Shown piece after piece: positions 1-6,740 of a DNA stretch of 7,867 bases. How positions within the stretch are numbered: the first letter of the stretch is position 1; every line of letters begins with the position of its first letter. Under the pieces are notes generated by a model that saw only the letters and a program-made list of their open reading frames with translations, was not told the DNA's origin and did not search any database. Made by a program: the position numbers and the translations under genes. The stretch covers positions 1 to 7,867 of the forward strand of contig JBLHKE010000357.1 in NCBI GenBank assembly GCA_047619485.1. The letters run 5' to 3'. The stretch comes from JBLHKE01 sp047619485 (GTDB lineage: Bacteria > Verrucomicrobiota > Verrucomicrobiia > Verrucomicrobiales > DEV007).

Positions 1-1
1 G

Positions 2-862
2 CGCCTCGCAGCAATGCAGTTCGCCAAAGTGGAACACCTGAGCCTCTCAGATGTGAACGAGGTGCCTTACGACGCGGATGCGATCGTGCTGTTCAACCCG
101 GAGAAAGACCTCGAGGCTCGCGATATCGAGATGCTCGAGTCCTATTGGGAGAACGACGCGGGTTCGCTCTTCGTCTTCCTAAACCCGCAGCAGGAGACTC
201 CGCGGCTCGATGCGTTTCTCGAAAGGGTCGGTATTTCTCGGCGTGATGATCGGGTGCTGCACTCGATCAACGCGGTCGTCGATGCGCGTCCTGAATTCCG
301 TGTCCAGGGACGCTTCCTGACCGGTTCCAAGATCACCACCAACGGGCTCACCGGCACGGTCACTACTTTCGATGGTGTCACCTGCTCGCTCGACGTGGCG
401 GCTGGTGATGCCACTCTGGCTCTCGGGGGCATCGTGGCGACACCGCTGCTGGTAGCAACCGATCGTTTCTGGGGCGAGACCAGCTACAGCAACGGCGAGT
501 TTCCTGTCTTTGACCAGAACATCGATCACGGGCAACCGCTCTACATCGCCGCCTCGGTCGAGCGCGGCGCGATGCCGGACGCCGTCCAGCGTGGCGATAG
601 TTCCCGCCTCGTCGTCATCGCGAACGGCACCTTGCTCGACCCGGATACGAACTCGAGCGCCAATGTGGAGTTCGTGTTGGCCTCGCTCAACTGGGTGCTC
701 GATCGCGAGCAGCTGATCGGCATCATCCCGAAGCGGGCGACCACCTATTCAATCAAGATGTCCGCAAGCGAGACGAAGCGAACTTTCTGGCTGGCGGTGC
801 TCATCCTGCCCGGCCTGGTCTTCGGTGCCGCCATCATGATGTGGTTCATCCGCCGTGCCTAA
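2..862 (+). CDS. GldG-like ABC transporter auxiliary protein, 3' part (5' end outside window)
   Basis: The reading frame is open from the left edge, so the true start lies upstream; the ATG at 14 is an internal Met and not a convincing start. About 286 residues are visible. Counting from that Met, the segment VPYDADAIVLFNPEKDLEARD and the following 'FVFLNPQQ' (about 17-60) match the pattern of the GldG / ABC_transp_aux family: a hydrophobic strand, a phrase about a 'decision' position, then a helix and a second strand. A later strand, 'SRLVVIANGTLLDPDTN' (about 197-213), fits the same Rossmann-like family fold. The protein ends in one transmembrane helix (about 258-279, WLAVLILPGLVFGAAIMMWF) followed by RRA, so the bulk is extracytoplasmic with the anchor at the C-terminus. 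GldG-type proteins act with an ABC permease (GldF) and ATPase (GldA), and those would be expected just upstream. The next gene follows after 21 bp, and DUF4340 proteins are common partners of this family. Family assignment is fairly sure; the transported substrate is unknown. Confidence 0.8.
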   Translation, partial: RLAAMQFAKVEHLSLSDVNEVPYDADAIVLFNPEKDLEARDIEMLESYWENDAGSLFVFLNPQQETPRLDAFLERVGISRRDDRVLHSINAVVDARPEFRVQGRFLTGSKITTNGLTGTVTTFDGVTCSLDVAAGDATLALGGIVATPLLVATDRFWGETSYSNGEFPVFDQNIDHGQPLYIAASVERGAMPDAVQRGDSSRLVVIANGTLLDPDTNSSANVEFVLASLNWVLDREQLIGIIPKRATTYSIKMSASETKRTFWLAVLILPGLVFGAAIMMWFIRRA

Positions 863-870
863 CCCAACCT

Positions 871-874
871 GGAG
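871..874 (+). promoter_or_regulatory. Shine-Dalgarno GGAG that decides the GTG start of the DUF4340 gene
   Basis: GGAG lies 9 bases before the GTG at 884, in the 21-bp gap after the preceding gene. It supports GTG 884 as the start. This is one of the few clear Shine-Dalgarno sequences in the window; the later genes at 5321 (-), 5525 and 6741 have none that I can see. Confidence 0.65.
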
Positions 875-883
875 AACTCCCAA

Positions 884-2821
884 GTGAAACCCGCCATCAC
901 CACCATCACGCTGCTCGTCGTCAATGTCGTTCTGCTGGGCTACATTTTCCTCATCGATAACAACCGGCTCGGCACCGACGAAGAGAGAGCCGTCCGCGGT
1001 AAGCTCGCCGATTTCGACGAGGGGGCGGTGACCCAGATCCTGCTTACCACCGCCGAGGGCAAGGCGACGATCGTCAAACGCCCGGATGGTAGTTGGAGTT
1101 TTTCGACACCCTTCAAAGACCGTTTCGATCCTGAGCTGATGAAGGAGTTGCTCAAGGAGTCGAACCGCATGTTCATTCGCAACACGATCGATGAGAAGGA
1201 GATCGACAAGGAGGGCTGGGACGACAACTACTTTGGGCTCGGCAAGGGGGCGATCGGGTTGGAGATGCTCGCTGCGGACGGTGAGGAACTCGCATCGTTC
1301 ACGATCGGTGCCCCGACGCCCACCGAGGGGCTCGTCTACGCCCAGCGCAAGGGCAAGGACTCAGGTGCCGTCTACGCGGTCGAGGGCTATGCTCGTGAGA
1401 TCGTCGCTAGCCCTTTCAACGAACTACGCGACCTGCGCTTGATCTTCGCCAAGGTCGACGACGTCTATCGGGTGAAATTTTTTCCACCCCCTCCCGCCGG
1501 GATTGCAGGGATCGAGGTGCGGGTGGAGAAGGGCTTGGACCGGCGCTGGCGAATGGAGAAACCGCTCGAGGCCGCCGCCGATGAGGAACTCGTGAAAGAA
1601 CTCGTCAGCAAATTGGCCAAATTGGAGATCGCCGAGATCATCGATGAGCCTGCTGCCGATATGAATGCCGCCTTCGACGAGCAGAGCTATGAGATCGTGG
1701 TGCGCCAGCGGACACCCGCGGCTGACAATACCAAGATCACGATCGAGTTCGGCAAGCTACCGGTGGACGAGAACGATCCCTACGTGCTCGCCCGCGTGAG
1801 CGACCGCGACGGGCTGTTCAAGGTCGACCGCCGGGTGCACTACGAGTTCGGGATGAATGATGGCAATGCCTTGCGCGACCGCACCTTGGCAGACTTTGAT
1901 TACAATGCGGTCTCGCGCGTGGAGATCGAGCGTCACGGGCTCGACATGGAAGATATCCTCCTCGTGCGCGGGCGTGGTGGTTGGGCATTGCAGCGCGATC
2001 CGACCGAGCCGGACGAGCTGGAGGCAGCCAACAGCGGCATGGTCAAGAAACTGATCGAGGACATCAACGGCGAGGAAGTTCTCAAATTCTCCGACGATGC
2101 CGTCTCGAACCTGGCTCAATATGGCCTCGAGGAGCCGATGATCACCGTCACCGTCACGCGCCTCTACATCGATCCGGCCGCCGAGGTTAAAGATGGAGAA
2201 GAGCGGCTGATGATCCCAATCACCAAAAAACTCCTCATCGGTGCGAGCAAGGCTTTCCAACCCTTCCCGGAAGTGTTCGCCACCTTCGAAGGGGAGCCCT
2301 ACGTCTACAAGATCGACAAGTTCCTGCTTGGCGACCTGAGGTTGATGAATCCACTCGGCTTCCGGACGATGCAGCTTTGGCCGAAATTTACTGCCTTTGA
2401 CCTGCGTCGTATCACGATCAAAGATCACCTCGAACAAGATCCTCTGACGCTCGACTACGACCCCGATCGCGGCACTTGGAAGGCCATGTTGGGCGCGGTC
2501 GACGTGACCGACGAGATCGATCGCGTCGTCCTCGACGGCTACCTCGAGACCCTCGGTCGTCCGCCACGCGGCGAGTCTTGGACCGAGGCGGGGCCGAGGT
2601 CAATCCAACGCCTCAGCGAACCCGATCTGACGGTGATCGTCGATCTAATCGATCCACAGGATCGCCAGACTCCACGCCGGATCGAGTTACTGTCCTCCTC
2701 GACCAAGATTGGGGGCGAGTTTTACTACGGCAGAATTAACCGCAGCCCAGACGTCATCCTCTTGAAAGATAGCGTCATCCAGAGCTTGCGCACACCGCTG
2801 AAGCGCTTGAGAAGAAAATGA
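884..2821 (+). CDS. DUF4340-family membrane-anchored protein with four internal repeats
   Basis: This 645-residue protein starts with GTG. Residues 5-24 (ITTITLLVVNVVLLGYIFLI) form an N-terminal membrane anchor or uncleaved signal, so the remainder is probably extracytoplasmic. The body resembles DUF4340, a family of unknown biochemical function found beside GldG-like proteins. Four related blocks can be seen, starting near residues 41, 186, 335 and 497. Each runs as a short strand pair with the pattern V..V.I, then an aromatic 'W.' strand (GSWSF, RRWRM, GGWAL, GTWKA), then an acidic amphipathic helix (for example DEELVKELVSKLAKLEI) leading to a strand near 'IDE' or 'FSDD'. The C-terminus is basic (LKRLRRK). 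The gene lies 21 bp after the GldG-like gene and overlaps the next gene by four bases, so all three are probably co-transcribed. A role as a periplasmic partner or scaffold of the ABC system is inferred from neighbourhood. Presence of the gene is near certain; function is unproven. Confidence 0.85.
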   Translation: MKPAITTITLLVVNVVLLGYIFLIDNNRLGTDEERAVRGKLADFDEGAVTQILLTTAEGKATIVKRPDGSWSFSTPFKDRFDPELMKELLKESNRMFIRNTIDEKEIDKEGWDDNYFGLGKGAIGLEMLAADGEELASFTIGAPTPTEGLVYAQRKGKDSGAVYAVEGYAREIVASPFNELRDLRLIFAKVDDVYRVKFFPPPPAGIAGIEVRVEKGLDRRWRMEKPLEAAADEELVKELVSKLAKLEIAEIIDEPAADMNAAFDEQSYEIVVRQRTPAADNTKITIEFGKLPVDENDPYVLARVSDRDGLFKVDRRVHYEFGMNDGNALRDRTLADFDYNAVSRVEIERHGLDMEDILLVRGRGGWALQRDPTEPDELEAANSGMVKKLIEDINGEEVLKFSDDAVSNLAQYGLEEPMITVTVTRLYIDPAAEVKDGEERLMIPITKKLLIGASKAFQPFPEVFATFEGEPYVYKIDKFLLGDLRLMNPLGFRTMQLWPKFTAFDLRRITIKDHLEQDPLTLDYDPDRGTWKAMLGAVDVTDEIDRVVLDGYLETLGRPPRGESWTEAGPRSIQRLSEPDLTVIVDLIDPQDRQTPRRIELLSSSTKIGGEFYYGRINRSPDVILLKDSVIQSLRTPLKRLRRK

Positions 2822-3636
2822 AATTTGCTATCTGCAACGAGACCTACCAGGGGTGGGAGTTTGATCGCACCTGTGCACACATCGCCGAGACCGGCTATGA
2901 TGGCGTGGAGGTAGCGCCTTTCACGCTGAAGGAGGATCCGCGCGAGATCACCGAGGCTGAGGCGCGCCAATTTGGAGCAACGGCAACCGCGGCAGGACTT
3001 GAATTGGTCGGCCTGCATTGGCTGCTGGTGAAGCCGGGCTGGCTCAATTTGACTACCGACGACCCTTTGCTCGCCAAGGACAGCATCGCCTTCGGCAAAC
3101 ACCTCGCACGCACTTGTGCGGCGATGGGCGGCGAGGTCATGGTCTGGGGGAGCCCGAAGCAACGTGATCTGCAGGAGGGCTGGGACTACGACGAAGCGGC
3201 GAAGCGCGCGGCAGATACTCTCCGGGAGATCAGCGAGACCTGTGCGGAATGTGGGGTAACCATCGCGATGGAGCCGCTCGGGCGTAAGGAGACGAACTTC
3301 CTCAACACGGCCGAGGAGACAATCAGTCTCCTCGAGTTGGTCGACCACCCGAACTGCCGGTTGCACCTCGACGTGAAGGCAATGTCAGACGAGGAGAAGC
3401 CGATCCCGCAGATCATCGAGGAGAGCAAGGCATACACCGTCCACTTCCACGCCAACGATCCGAATCTTCGTGGGCCTGGATTTGGCGACGTGAAATTCGA
3501 GCCGATCGCCGAGGCGCTGAAGGCGAGCAGCTACGATCGCTATGTCTCGGTCGAGGTATTTGACTACCGCCCGGATCCCGAGACGATTGCGGTGGAGAGC
3601 TTGAAATACCTGCGCAAAGTATTTGGCGCGAATTAG
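2818..3636 (+). CDS. Sugar phosphate isomerase/epimerase-like TIM-barrel protein
   Basis: This 272-residue protein belongs to the xylose-isomerase-like TIM-barrel superfamily (AP_endonuc_2 fold), which isomerises or epimerises sugars and cyclitols with a divalent metal. The expected metal ligands are visible in order: E152 (MEPLGRKETN), D185 (LHLDVKAM), H211 (HFHANDPN) and E246 (VSVEVFDY). A second acid is at E158, and a His is at H67 (GLHWLL). From memory, D-psicose/tagatose 3-epimerases use the same spacing of ligands, but they carry a substrate-contacting His three residues after the Asp; here that position is Ala (DVKA), so the substrate probably differs. No signal peptide or membrane segment is present, so the protein is cytoplasmic. 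The ATG overlaps the stop of the DUF4340 gene (ATGA), implying translational coupling. A MITE-like element begins 7 bp after its stop. Superfamily is confident; the specific reaction is not. Confidence 0.85.
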   Translation: MKFAICNETYQGWEFDRTCAHIAETGYDGVEVAPFTLKEDPREITEAEARQFGATATAAGLELVGLHWLLVKPGWLNLTTDDPLLAKDSIAFGKHLARTCAAMGGEVMVWGSPKQRDLQEGWDYDEAAKRAADTLREISETCAECGVTIAMEPLGRKETNFLNTAEETISLLELVDHPNCRLHLDVKAMSDEEKPIPQIIEESKAYTVHFHANDPNLRGPGFGDVKFEPIAEALKASSYDRYVSVEVFDYRPDPETIAVESLKYLRKVFGAN

Positions 3637-3643
3637 CTCTTTA

Positions 3644-3661
3644 GGGCACCTCCGGAAACCT
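3644..3661 (+). repeat. Left terminal inverted repeat of the MITE
   Basis: This 18-bp end begins with gggcacctcc and pairs with 3785-3802 with a single mismatch, at position 12 of the repeat (G here, A in the partner). It is flanked on the outside by TTA. Confidence 0.85.
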
Positions 3662-3784
3662 GCTGTCGAAATGGGGCGCAGAGAAAATTCCCGCTGGCGA
3701 GGCGATAAACGCTAAGCTATCTGGTGATAGTGGGCGCTTTAGCAACGAAGACAGCGGGGGTTTTATCAAGCTCCAGCCCGCATG

Positions 3785-3802
3785 AGGTTTTCGGAGGTGC
3801 CC
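3785..3802 (-). repeat. Right terminal inverted repeat of the MITE
   Basis: Read on the minus strand it begins gggcacctccgaaaacct, matching the left end at 17 of 18 positions. It is flanked on the outside by TTA at 3803-3805, the second copy of the presumed target duplication. Confidence 0.85.
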
Positions 3803-3833
3803 TTAACTAACAAGGGGCACTCCAAGCCGACCG

Positions 3834-5321
3834 TTATTTCTCAGCCCGCAGGTCAGCTAGTATTTTCGCTTGCTGCTCCTTGGTTGCTCTCCCCAATGGT
3901 CCGCTAAGCGGGATGGTGATCCACAGGTAGCCATCCGAACTCTCAGTGAAGTAGCTCTTGGCCAAGTCGTTGCCCTCGACCAGCTTCGGGGGGACTCCTA
4001 GCTGCAGGCTGCCCTGGATATCCTCCGGTTTCGGTACCTGGCGCGTCCCACCGATATGTGTTTCATTGTGTGCTTTAGCTTCGGCGAAGGTGATGCCTTG
4101 CGTGTAGACAAAATTGCCGCGCACCGCGATTCTGCTGTCTTCCGATTTACATGAAAACTTCGAGACGGTGAGTTTTCCTTCACCTGTGGAGAACTCGATC
4201 TCACCCTCCTCGATGGAGAAAATTCGGAAGCCGTTCATCTTCAGCAGTTGGTCGACCGCCTCGAGAACCGGGATCTTGTTAAAGGTTCCGCTCTTGAACT
4301 TACCGATACCACTCGACTGGACTCCGGCGAGAGTATTGATCGATCCGGTCAGATTCACTGACAGGTCGAGTACTCCGTAGAAATACTCTGGGACGCCGAT
4401 CCCCCAAGTAAGCATGTCGCGAGTGTGCGCTTCGGGAAGTTTCAGATTGAGATCGAGCTGGGGAAGCTGTTCTAGCGTTACGGTTCCATCCAGTGTGCCT
4501 GACTGCGTCGCCTTGCCGAGCGTCACCTCCGAGTTCGACACCGTTAGGAGCGCGGGTTCGCGGCGCACCGTCAGATGGTTGATTGCCAAGCCGCGCAGCC
4601 AGTTCTGCCGCAAGGTGCCGCCCTCGAGGTCCATCCGCCAGTTGGGCGTCCCAGCGTAGAGTTTGAGCCGGCTACCCTCGATGGCTCCACGTGTGGCTTT
4701 TTCCAGCCCCCAAGATAGATCCGCCGTGCTGCAGCGGATCTGCTTGAAATTTGCCGCTGCCAGTTTCGGTGAGGGGAAAATCCCGGCCAACATCATTTCG
4801 ATGTCGCCTTGGTTCCCACTGTCTCCGACCTGCTTCTGCAACTTGCCGCCGGACTTCAATAGCATGTCGATCTCCTGGATTTTAACCTCAGAAATATCCC
4901 ACTTTCCCCGGATACGTTTTAAAAGCGGTTGTTCGAAAGAGATCTTGGTGATCACTAGTTCCCGGTAGAACGCTTCCTCGGAGCCAGTGGCCTCGATCTT
5001 TTTACTGGTCGCCAGATCGCCCTCCCAACTGAAGTTCGAGATCTCGAAATTGTCAGTCTGCGCCTTTAGACAATCCTTTAGCTCGGCCGAAAAATCCTCA
5101 CTAAATCCTGAGCCGTTGTAGTAATTACTGGCGAGTTTGAAGGTGATGATGGTGAGGATGAAGACCACGATCGCGACCCGGAAAAAGTAGCCGAGCGCTT
5201 GGAGGGGAGCCGGCAACTCCGGATTCGGGTGGATTAGGCGGTTTTTCCGATTGCGCAGGAACGACTGCTTCGCCGCCCACTCGTTCATCGCATCAGAATA
5301 TGAGGTGTCTTTTTTGCTCAT
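3834..5321 (-). CDS. AsmA-like single-pass membrane protein
   Basis: This 495-residue protein has a charged cytoplasmic N-terminus (about 1-43, rich in K and R, RNRKNRLIHP), one transmembrane helix (about 44-64, YFFRVAIVVFILTIITFKLA) and a long extracytoplasmic region. That region consists of alternating beta strands such as 'ISEVKIQEIDMLLKSGG' (143-159). The C-terminal part is typical of AsmA-like proteins: 'LDLSVNLTGSINTLAGVQSSG' (318-338), 'GTFNKIPVLEAVDQLLK' (345-361) and a strand-rich 'GEGKLTVSKFSC' (380-391). AsmA/TamB-type proteins are long beta-groove proteins of the Gram-negative envelope linked to lipid transport or outer-membrane homeostasis, and this one is short for the family. 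The start has no clear Shine-Dalgarno. It converges on the TIM-barrel operon and diverges from scpA. Base composition looks less GC-rich than the first operon. The assignment is by pattern, not by search; I am confident it is a real envelope protein and moderately confident of the family. Confidence 0.8.
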   Translation of the reverse strand: MSKKDTSYSDAMNEWAAKQSFLRNRKNRLIHPNPELPAPLQALGYFFRVAIVVFILTIITFKLASNYYNGSGFSEDFSAELKDCLKAQTDNFEISNFSWEGDLATSKKIEATGSEEAFYRELVITKISFEQPLLKRIRGKWDISEVKIQEIDMLLKSGGKLQKQVGDSGNQGDIEMMLAGIFPSPKLAAANFKQIRCSTADLSWGLEKATRGAIEGSRLKLYAGTPNWRMDLEGGTLRQNWLRGLAINHLTVRREPALLTVSNSEVTLGKATQSGTLDGTVTLEQLPQLDLNLKLPEAHTRDMLTWGIGVPEYFYGVLDLSVNLTGSINTLAGVQSSGIGKFKSGTFNKIPVLEAVDQLLKMNGFRIFSIEEGEIEFSTGEGKLTVSKFSCKSEDSRIAVRGNFVYTQGITFAEAKAHNETHIGGTRQVPKPEDIQGSLQLGVPPKLVEGNDLAKSYFTESSDGYLWITIPLSGPLGRATKEQQAKILADLRAEK

Positions 5322-5524
5322 TCGAGTTCGCTATTACTAGCTGATTTTCGGCTTGGCACGCTAGCTGGGATCAGTCTGTGCTGCAATCGTTGGATAGAAA
5401 AATCATCATCTACAGGGGTTATGGAAATCGTGGGATTGCGTCACAGTTTCAACTTCTCACTGGGCTGAGGTTTGCTGCGATTTTTTGTTGGCAGAGTCGG
5501 GCTGGATGGCTTAATTGCACGACC
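5322..5524. promoter_or_regulatory. Shared upstream region of the divergent AsmA-like and scpA genes
   Basis: About 200 bp separates the two divergent starts, if scpA begins at TTG 5525. It is AT-richer than the neighbouring genes and must hold promoters for both directions, but I cannot point to a -35/-10 pair with consensus spacing. If scpA instead starts at GTG 5378, most of this stretch would be coding. Confidence 0.4.
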
Positions 5525-6277
5525 TTGGAAACTGACTACAAAGTATCCCTCGATATTTTCGAGGGCCCGCTGGACTTGCTCCTCTACCTGATAAAAAAGG
5601 ATGAGGTGCATGTGCAGGAGGTTTCCATCGAGCGGGTCACGAAGCAATACTTGGATTACCTGCAGACTTTCTCGATGCTCAACATAGATCTCGCGGGCGA
5701 GTTCATCGTCATGGCGGCGAACCTGATGTACATCAAGAGCCGCACCCTGCTGCCGCAGCACGTGCAACCTCTGGAGGAGGAGATCGAGGAAGAGGATCCA
5801 CGCTGGGAACTGATCCGGCAGTTGATGGAATACAAGAAGTTCAAGGACGCGTCGGGCTTTCTACAGAAGCGCGCCCTCGAGCAGGAGCAGATCTACCAGC
5901 TAATTCCTGACACATCGGAGAAGCCAAAGGCAGACGAGGAAGAACTCCCGCTGCCGGACATCGGGATTTTTGACCTGATCTCGGCCTTCCGCAAGGTGCT
6001 CGGGCGCTTTGAGACTGAGGAAATCGGCGAGATCACCGACGATCGATTCACCGTCGGCGACAAGATCGACTTCCTGATCAACGAGGTGAAGCCCGGACAG
6101 CAATTGACGTTTTTTGCTCTGTTCGAGGAGGCGAGCACCAAGAATGAGGTGATCGTGACCTTCCTCGCACTGCTGGAACTCATCCGTCTAAAGGAATTCC
6201 GTTTCGAGCAAAAAGAGCTCATGGGAGAAATCTCAATCGAACGCTGCGAGCGAGGCAATTCAGCTGGGATGGTTTGA
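5525..6277 (+). CDS. scpA: Segregation and condensation protein A (kleisin of the SMC-ScpAB complex)
   Basis: ScpA bridges the heads and necks of the SMC dimer and, with ScpB, forms the condensin-like complex that organises and segregates the nucleoid. From TTG 5525 the product is 250 residues, the normal ScpA length. It opens with the family signature YKVSLDIFEGPLDLLLYLI (5-23), followed by 'VHVQEVSIERVTKQYLDYL' (28-46) and the helical SMC-neck-binding part (51-78, LNIDLAGEFIVMAANLMYIKSR). An acidic linker follows (82-90, EEEIEEED region), then the C-terminal winged helix that binds the SMC head (about 206-235, KNEVIVTFLALLELIRLKEF). Start choice: no ATG is available in frame. GTG 5378 would add 49 residues with no family resemblance and TTG 5390 would add 45, so TTG 5525 fits best even though no Shine-Dalgarno is visible. 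A terminator follows 42 bp after the stop, and scpB is not adjacent. Identity is secure; the start is less so. Confidence 0.92.
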   Translation: METDYKVSLDIFEGPLDLLLYLIKKDEVHVQEVSIERVTKQYLDYLQTFSMLNIDLAGEFIVMAANLMYIKSRTLLPQHVQPLEEEIEEEDPRWELIRQLMEYKKFKDASGFLQKRALEQEQIYQLIPDTSEKPKADEEELPLPDIGIFDLISAFRKVLGRFETEEIGEITDDRFTVGDKIDFLINEVKPGQQLTFFALFEEASTKNEVIVTFLALLELIRLKEFRFEQKELMGEISIERCERGNSAGMV

Positions 6278-6319
6278 CCGGAGCTGGAGAGACTGTCGGG
6301 AGCTCTGGTCTACGGACTC

Positions 6320-6341
6320 GCCCTCGGGCAGAGGGCTTTTT
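6320..6341 (+). terminator. Intrinsic terminator after scpA
   Basis: GCCCTC (6320-6325) and GAGGGC (6331-6336) form a perfect 6-bp GC-rich stem with a 5-base loop (GGGCA), followed directly by five T (6337-6341). It lies 42 bp after the scpA stop, in the right orientation to end that transcript, and implies that scpA is transcribed without the next gene. Confidence 0.7.
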
Positions 6342-6740
6342 GCAACTCGATGTAGCGCAGCTGTCCCACGTGGTCATAGCCGAGCAAACTCTGCACCTGC
6401 ATCCAGACCAGTGCGCTGGGCGTGCAGATTTGCGATCAGTCTGGGCGTTCGCACCTGATTCTGCCAATGCTGCCAGGATCGAGGCGGGCGAGCTATGTCG
6501 CCTTCGGTAGAGAGGATGGCAGAACCCTCTATGTCGACAAGGTCTGGAAGCGCAAGACCAAGCTCATCGGCGCCCCATCACTGAAAGGGCCAGTGAAGCC
6601 TTCAAAGCCACGCTCGTAGTGATTAGGTGTTTCGAAGAGTCTGGCCAGTGGGTCGGTGGTTGCACTCGCTACCCTAGGGGTGTTTGTTCTTCAATCCTGC
6701 TTTCGGCAACGCCAGAAGACTCTACTCCAAACTTTTAATC
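6342..6740. other. Region between the scpA terminator and ltaE without a confident gene
   Basis: About 400 bp carries no protein I recognise, no tRNA and no clear promoter. Short open frames overlap on both strands: a plus frame at 6422-6619, listed separately, and a minus-strand frame ending at the TAG complementary to 6311-6313. The minus frame reads naturally for about 38 residues (QVQSLLGYDHVGQLRYIELQ region, about 6425-6340) but carries in-frame stops further upstream. Such a mixture is what a decayed gene or an insertion remnant would leave. The last 60-120 bp (6620-6740) must hold the ltaE promoter; nothing there matches a consensus well. Confidence 0.4.
6422..6619 (+). pseudogene. Possible remnant or small gene of unknown function
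   Basis: A frame free of stops runs from 6380 to the TAG at 6617-6619, with GTG 6422 as the first usable start (65 codons). From about codon 24 onward (SYVAFGREDGRTLYVDKVWK) third positions are mostly G or C and second positions are AT-rich, as in the certain genes of this window, so the frame may have been under selection. The C-terminus is basic and proline-rich (GPVKPSKPRS). There is no Shine-Dalgarno, no recognisable domain and no conserved start region, and other frames in the same stretch look similarly plausible. It is most likely the 3' end of a decayed gene, or chance. I do not recognise it. Confidence 0.22.

Larger units (their letters stand above)
3644..3802. mobile_element. 159-bp MITE-like element with 18-bp inverted repeats and TTA target duplication
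   Basis: The ends are inverted repeats of 18 bp with 17 matches (gggcacctccggaaacct at 3644-3661, and its partner at 3785-3802 on the other strand). TTA occurs directly outside both ends (3641-3643 and 3803-3805) in the same orientation, as expected for a 3-bp target-site duplication. No reading frame of use lies inside. The interior is itself imperfectly palindromic about the element's exact middle: ctatc/gatag at 3717-3721 and 3726-3730 with a TGGT loop, and cccgctg/cagcggg at 3690-3696 and 3752-3758. This is the structure of a non-autonomous transposon moved by a transposase encoded elsewhere. A 3-bp TNA duplication is typical of the IS1031 group of the IS5 family; that parentage is an inference. 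Its place between two convergent genes means its folded transcript could also stop transcription from either side. Confidence 0.82.

Noticed and set aside
1476..1500. T-run followed by C-run inside the DUF4340 gene, a possible slippage site
   Set aside because: The frame continues cleanly on both sides (VKFFPPPPAGIAG), and no alternative product of interest would result.
1757..2437. 226-codon open frame on the minus strand
   Set aside because: It lies wholly antisense to the DUF4340 gene, resembles no family, and is explained by the codon bias of the sense strand.
2725..3366. 213-codon open frame on the minus strand
   Set aside because: Antisense to the well-supported TIM-barrel gene, Arg/Leu-rich and without domain features; a shadow.
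3815..3828. gggcactccaagcc, resembling a third, degenerate copy of the MITE end
   Set aside because: Only the first six bases match without gaps; too short to separate from chance.
6278..6355. In-frame extension of ScpA past its TGA (26 codons, PELERLSGALVYGLALGQ...)
   Set aside because: ScpA is already full length at 6277 and the extension would run through the terminator stem; no sign of recoding such as a special downstream structure right after the stop.
6219..6467. 82-codon open frame on the minus strand
   Set aside because: It overlaps the end of scpA and reads across the terminator hairpin; Arg/Ser/Cys-rich, no family resemblance.
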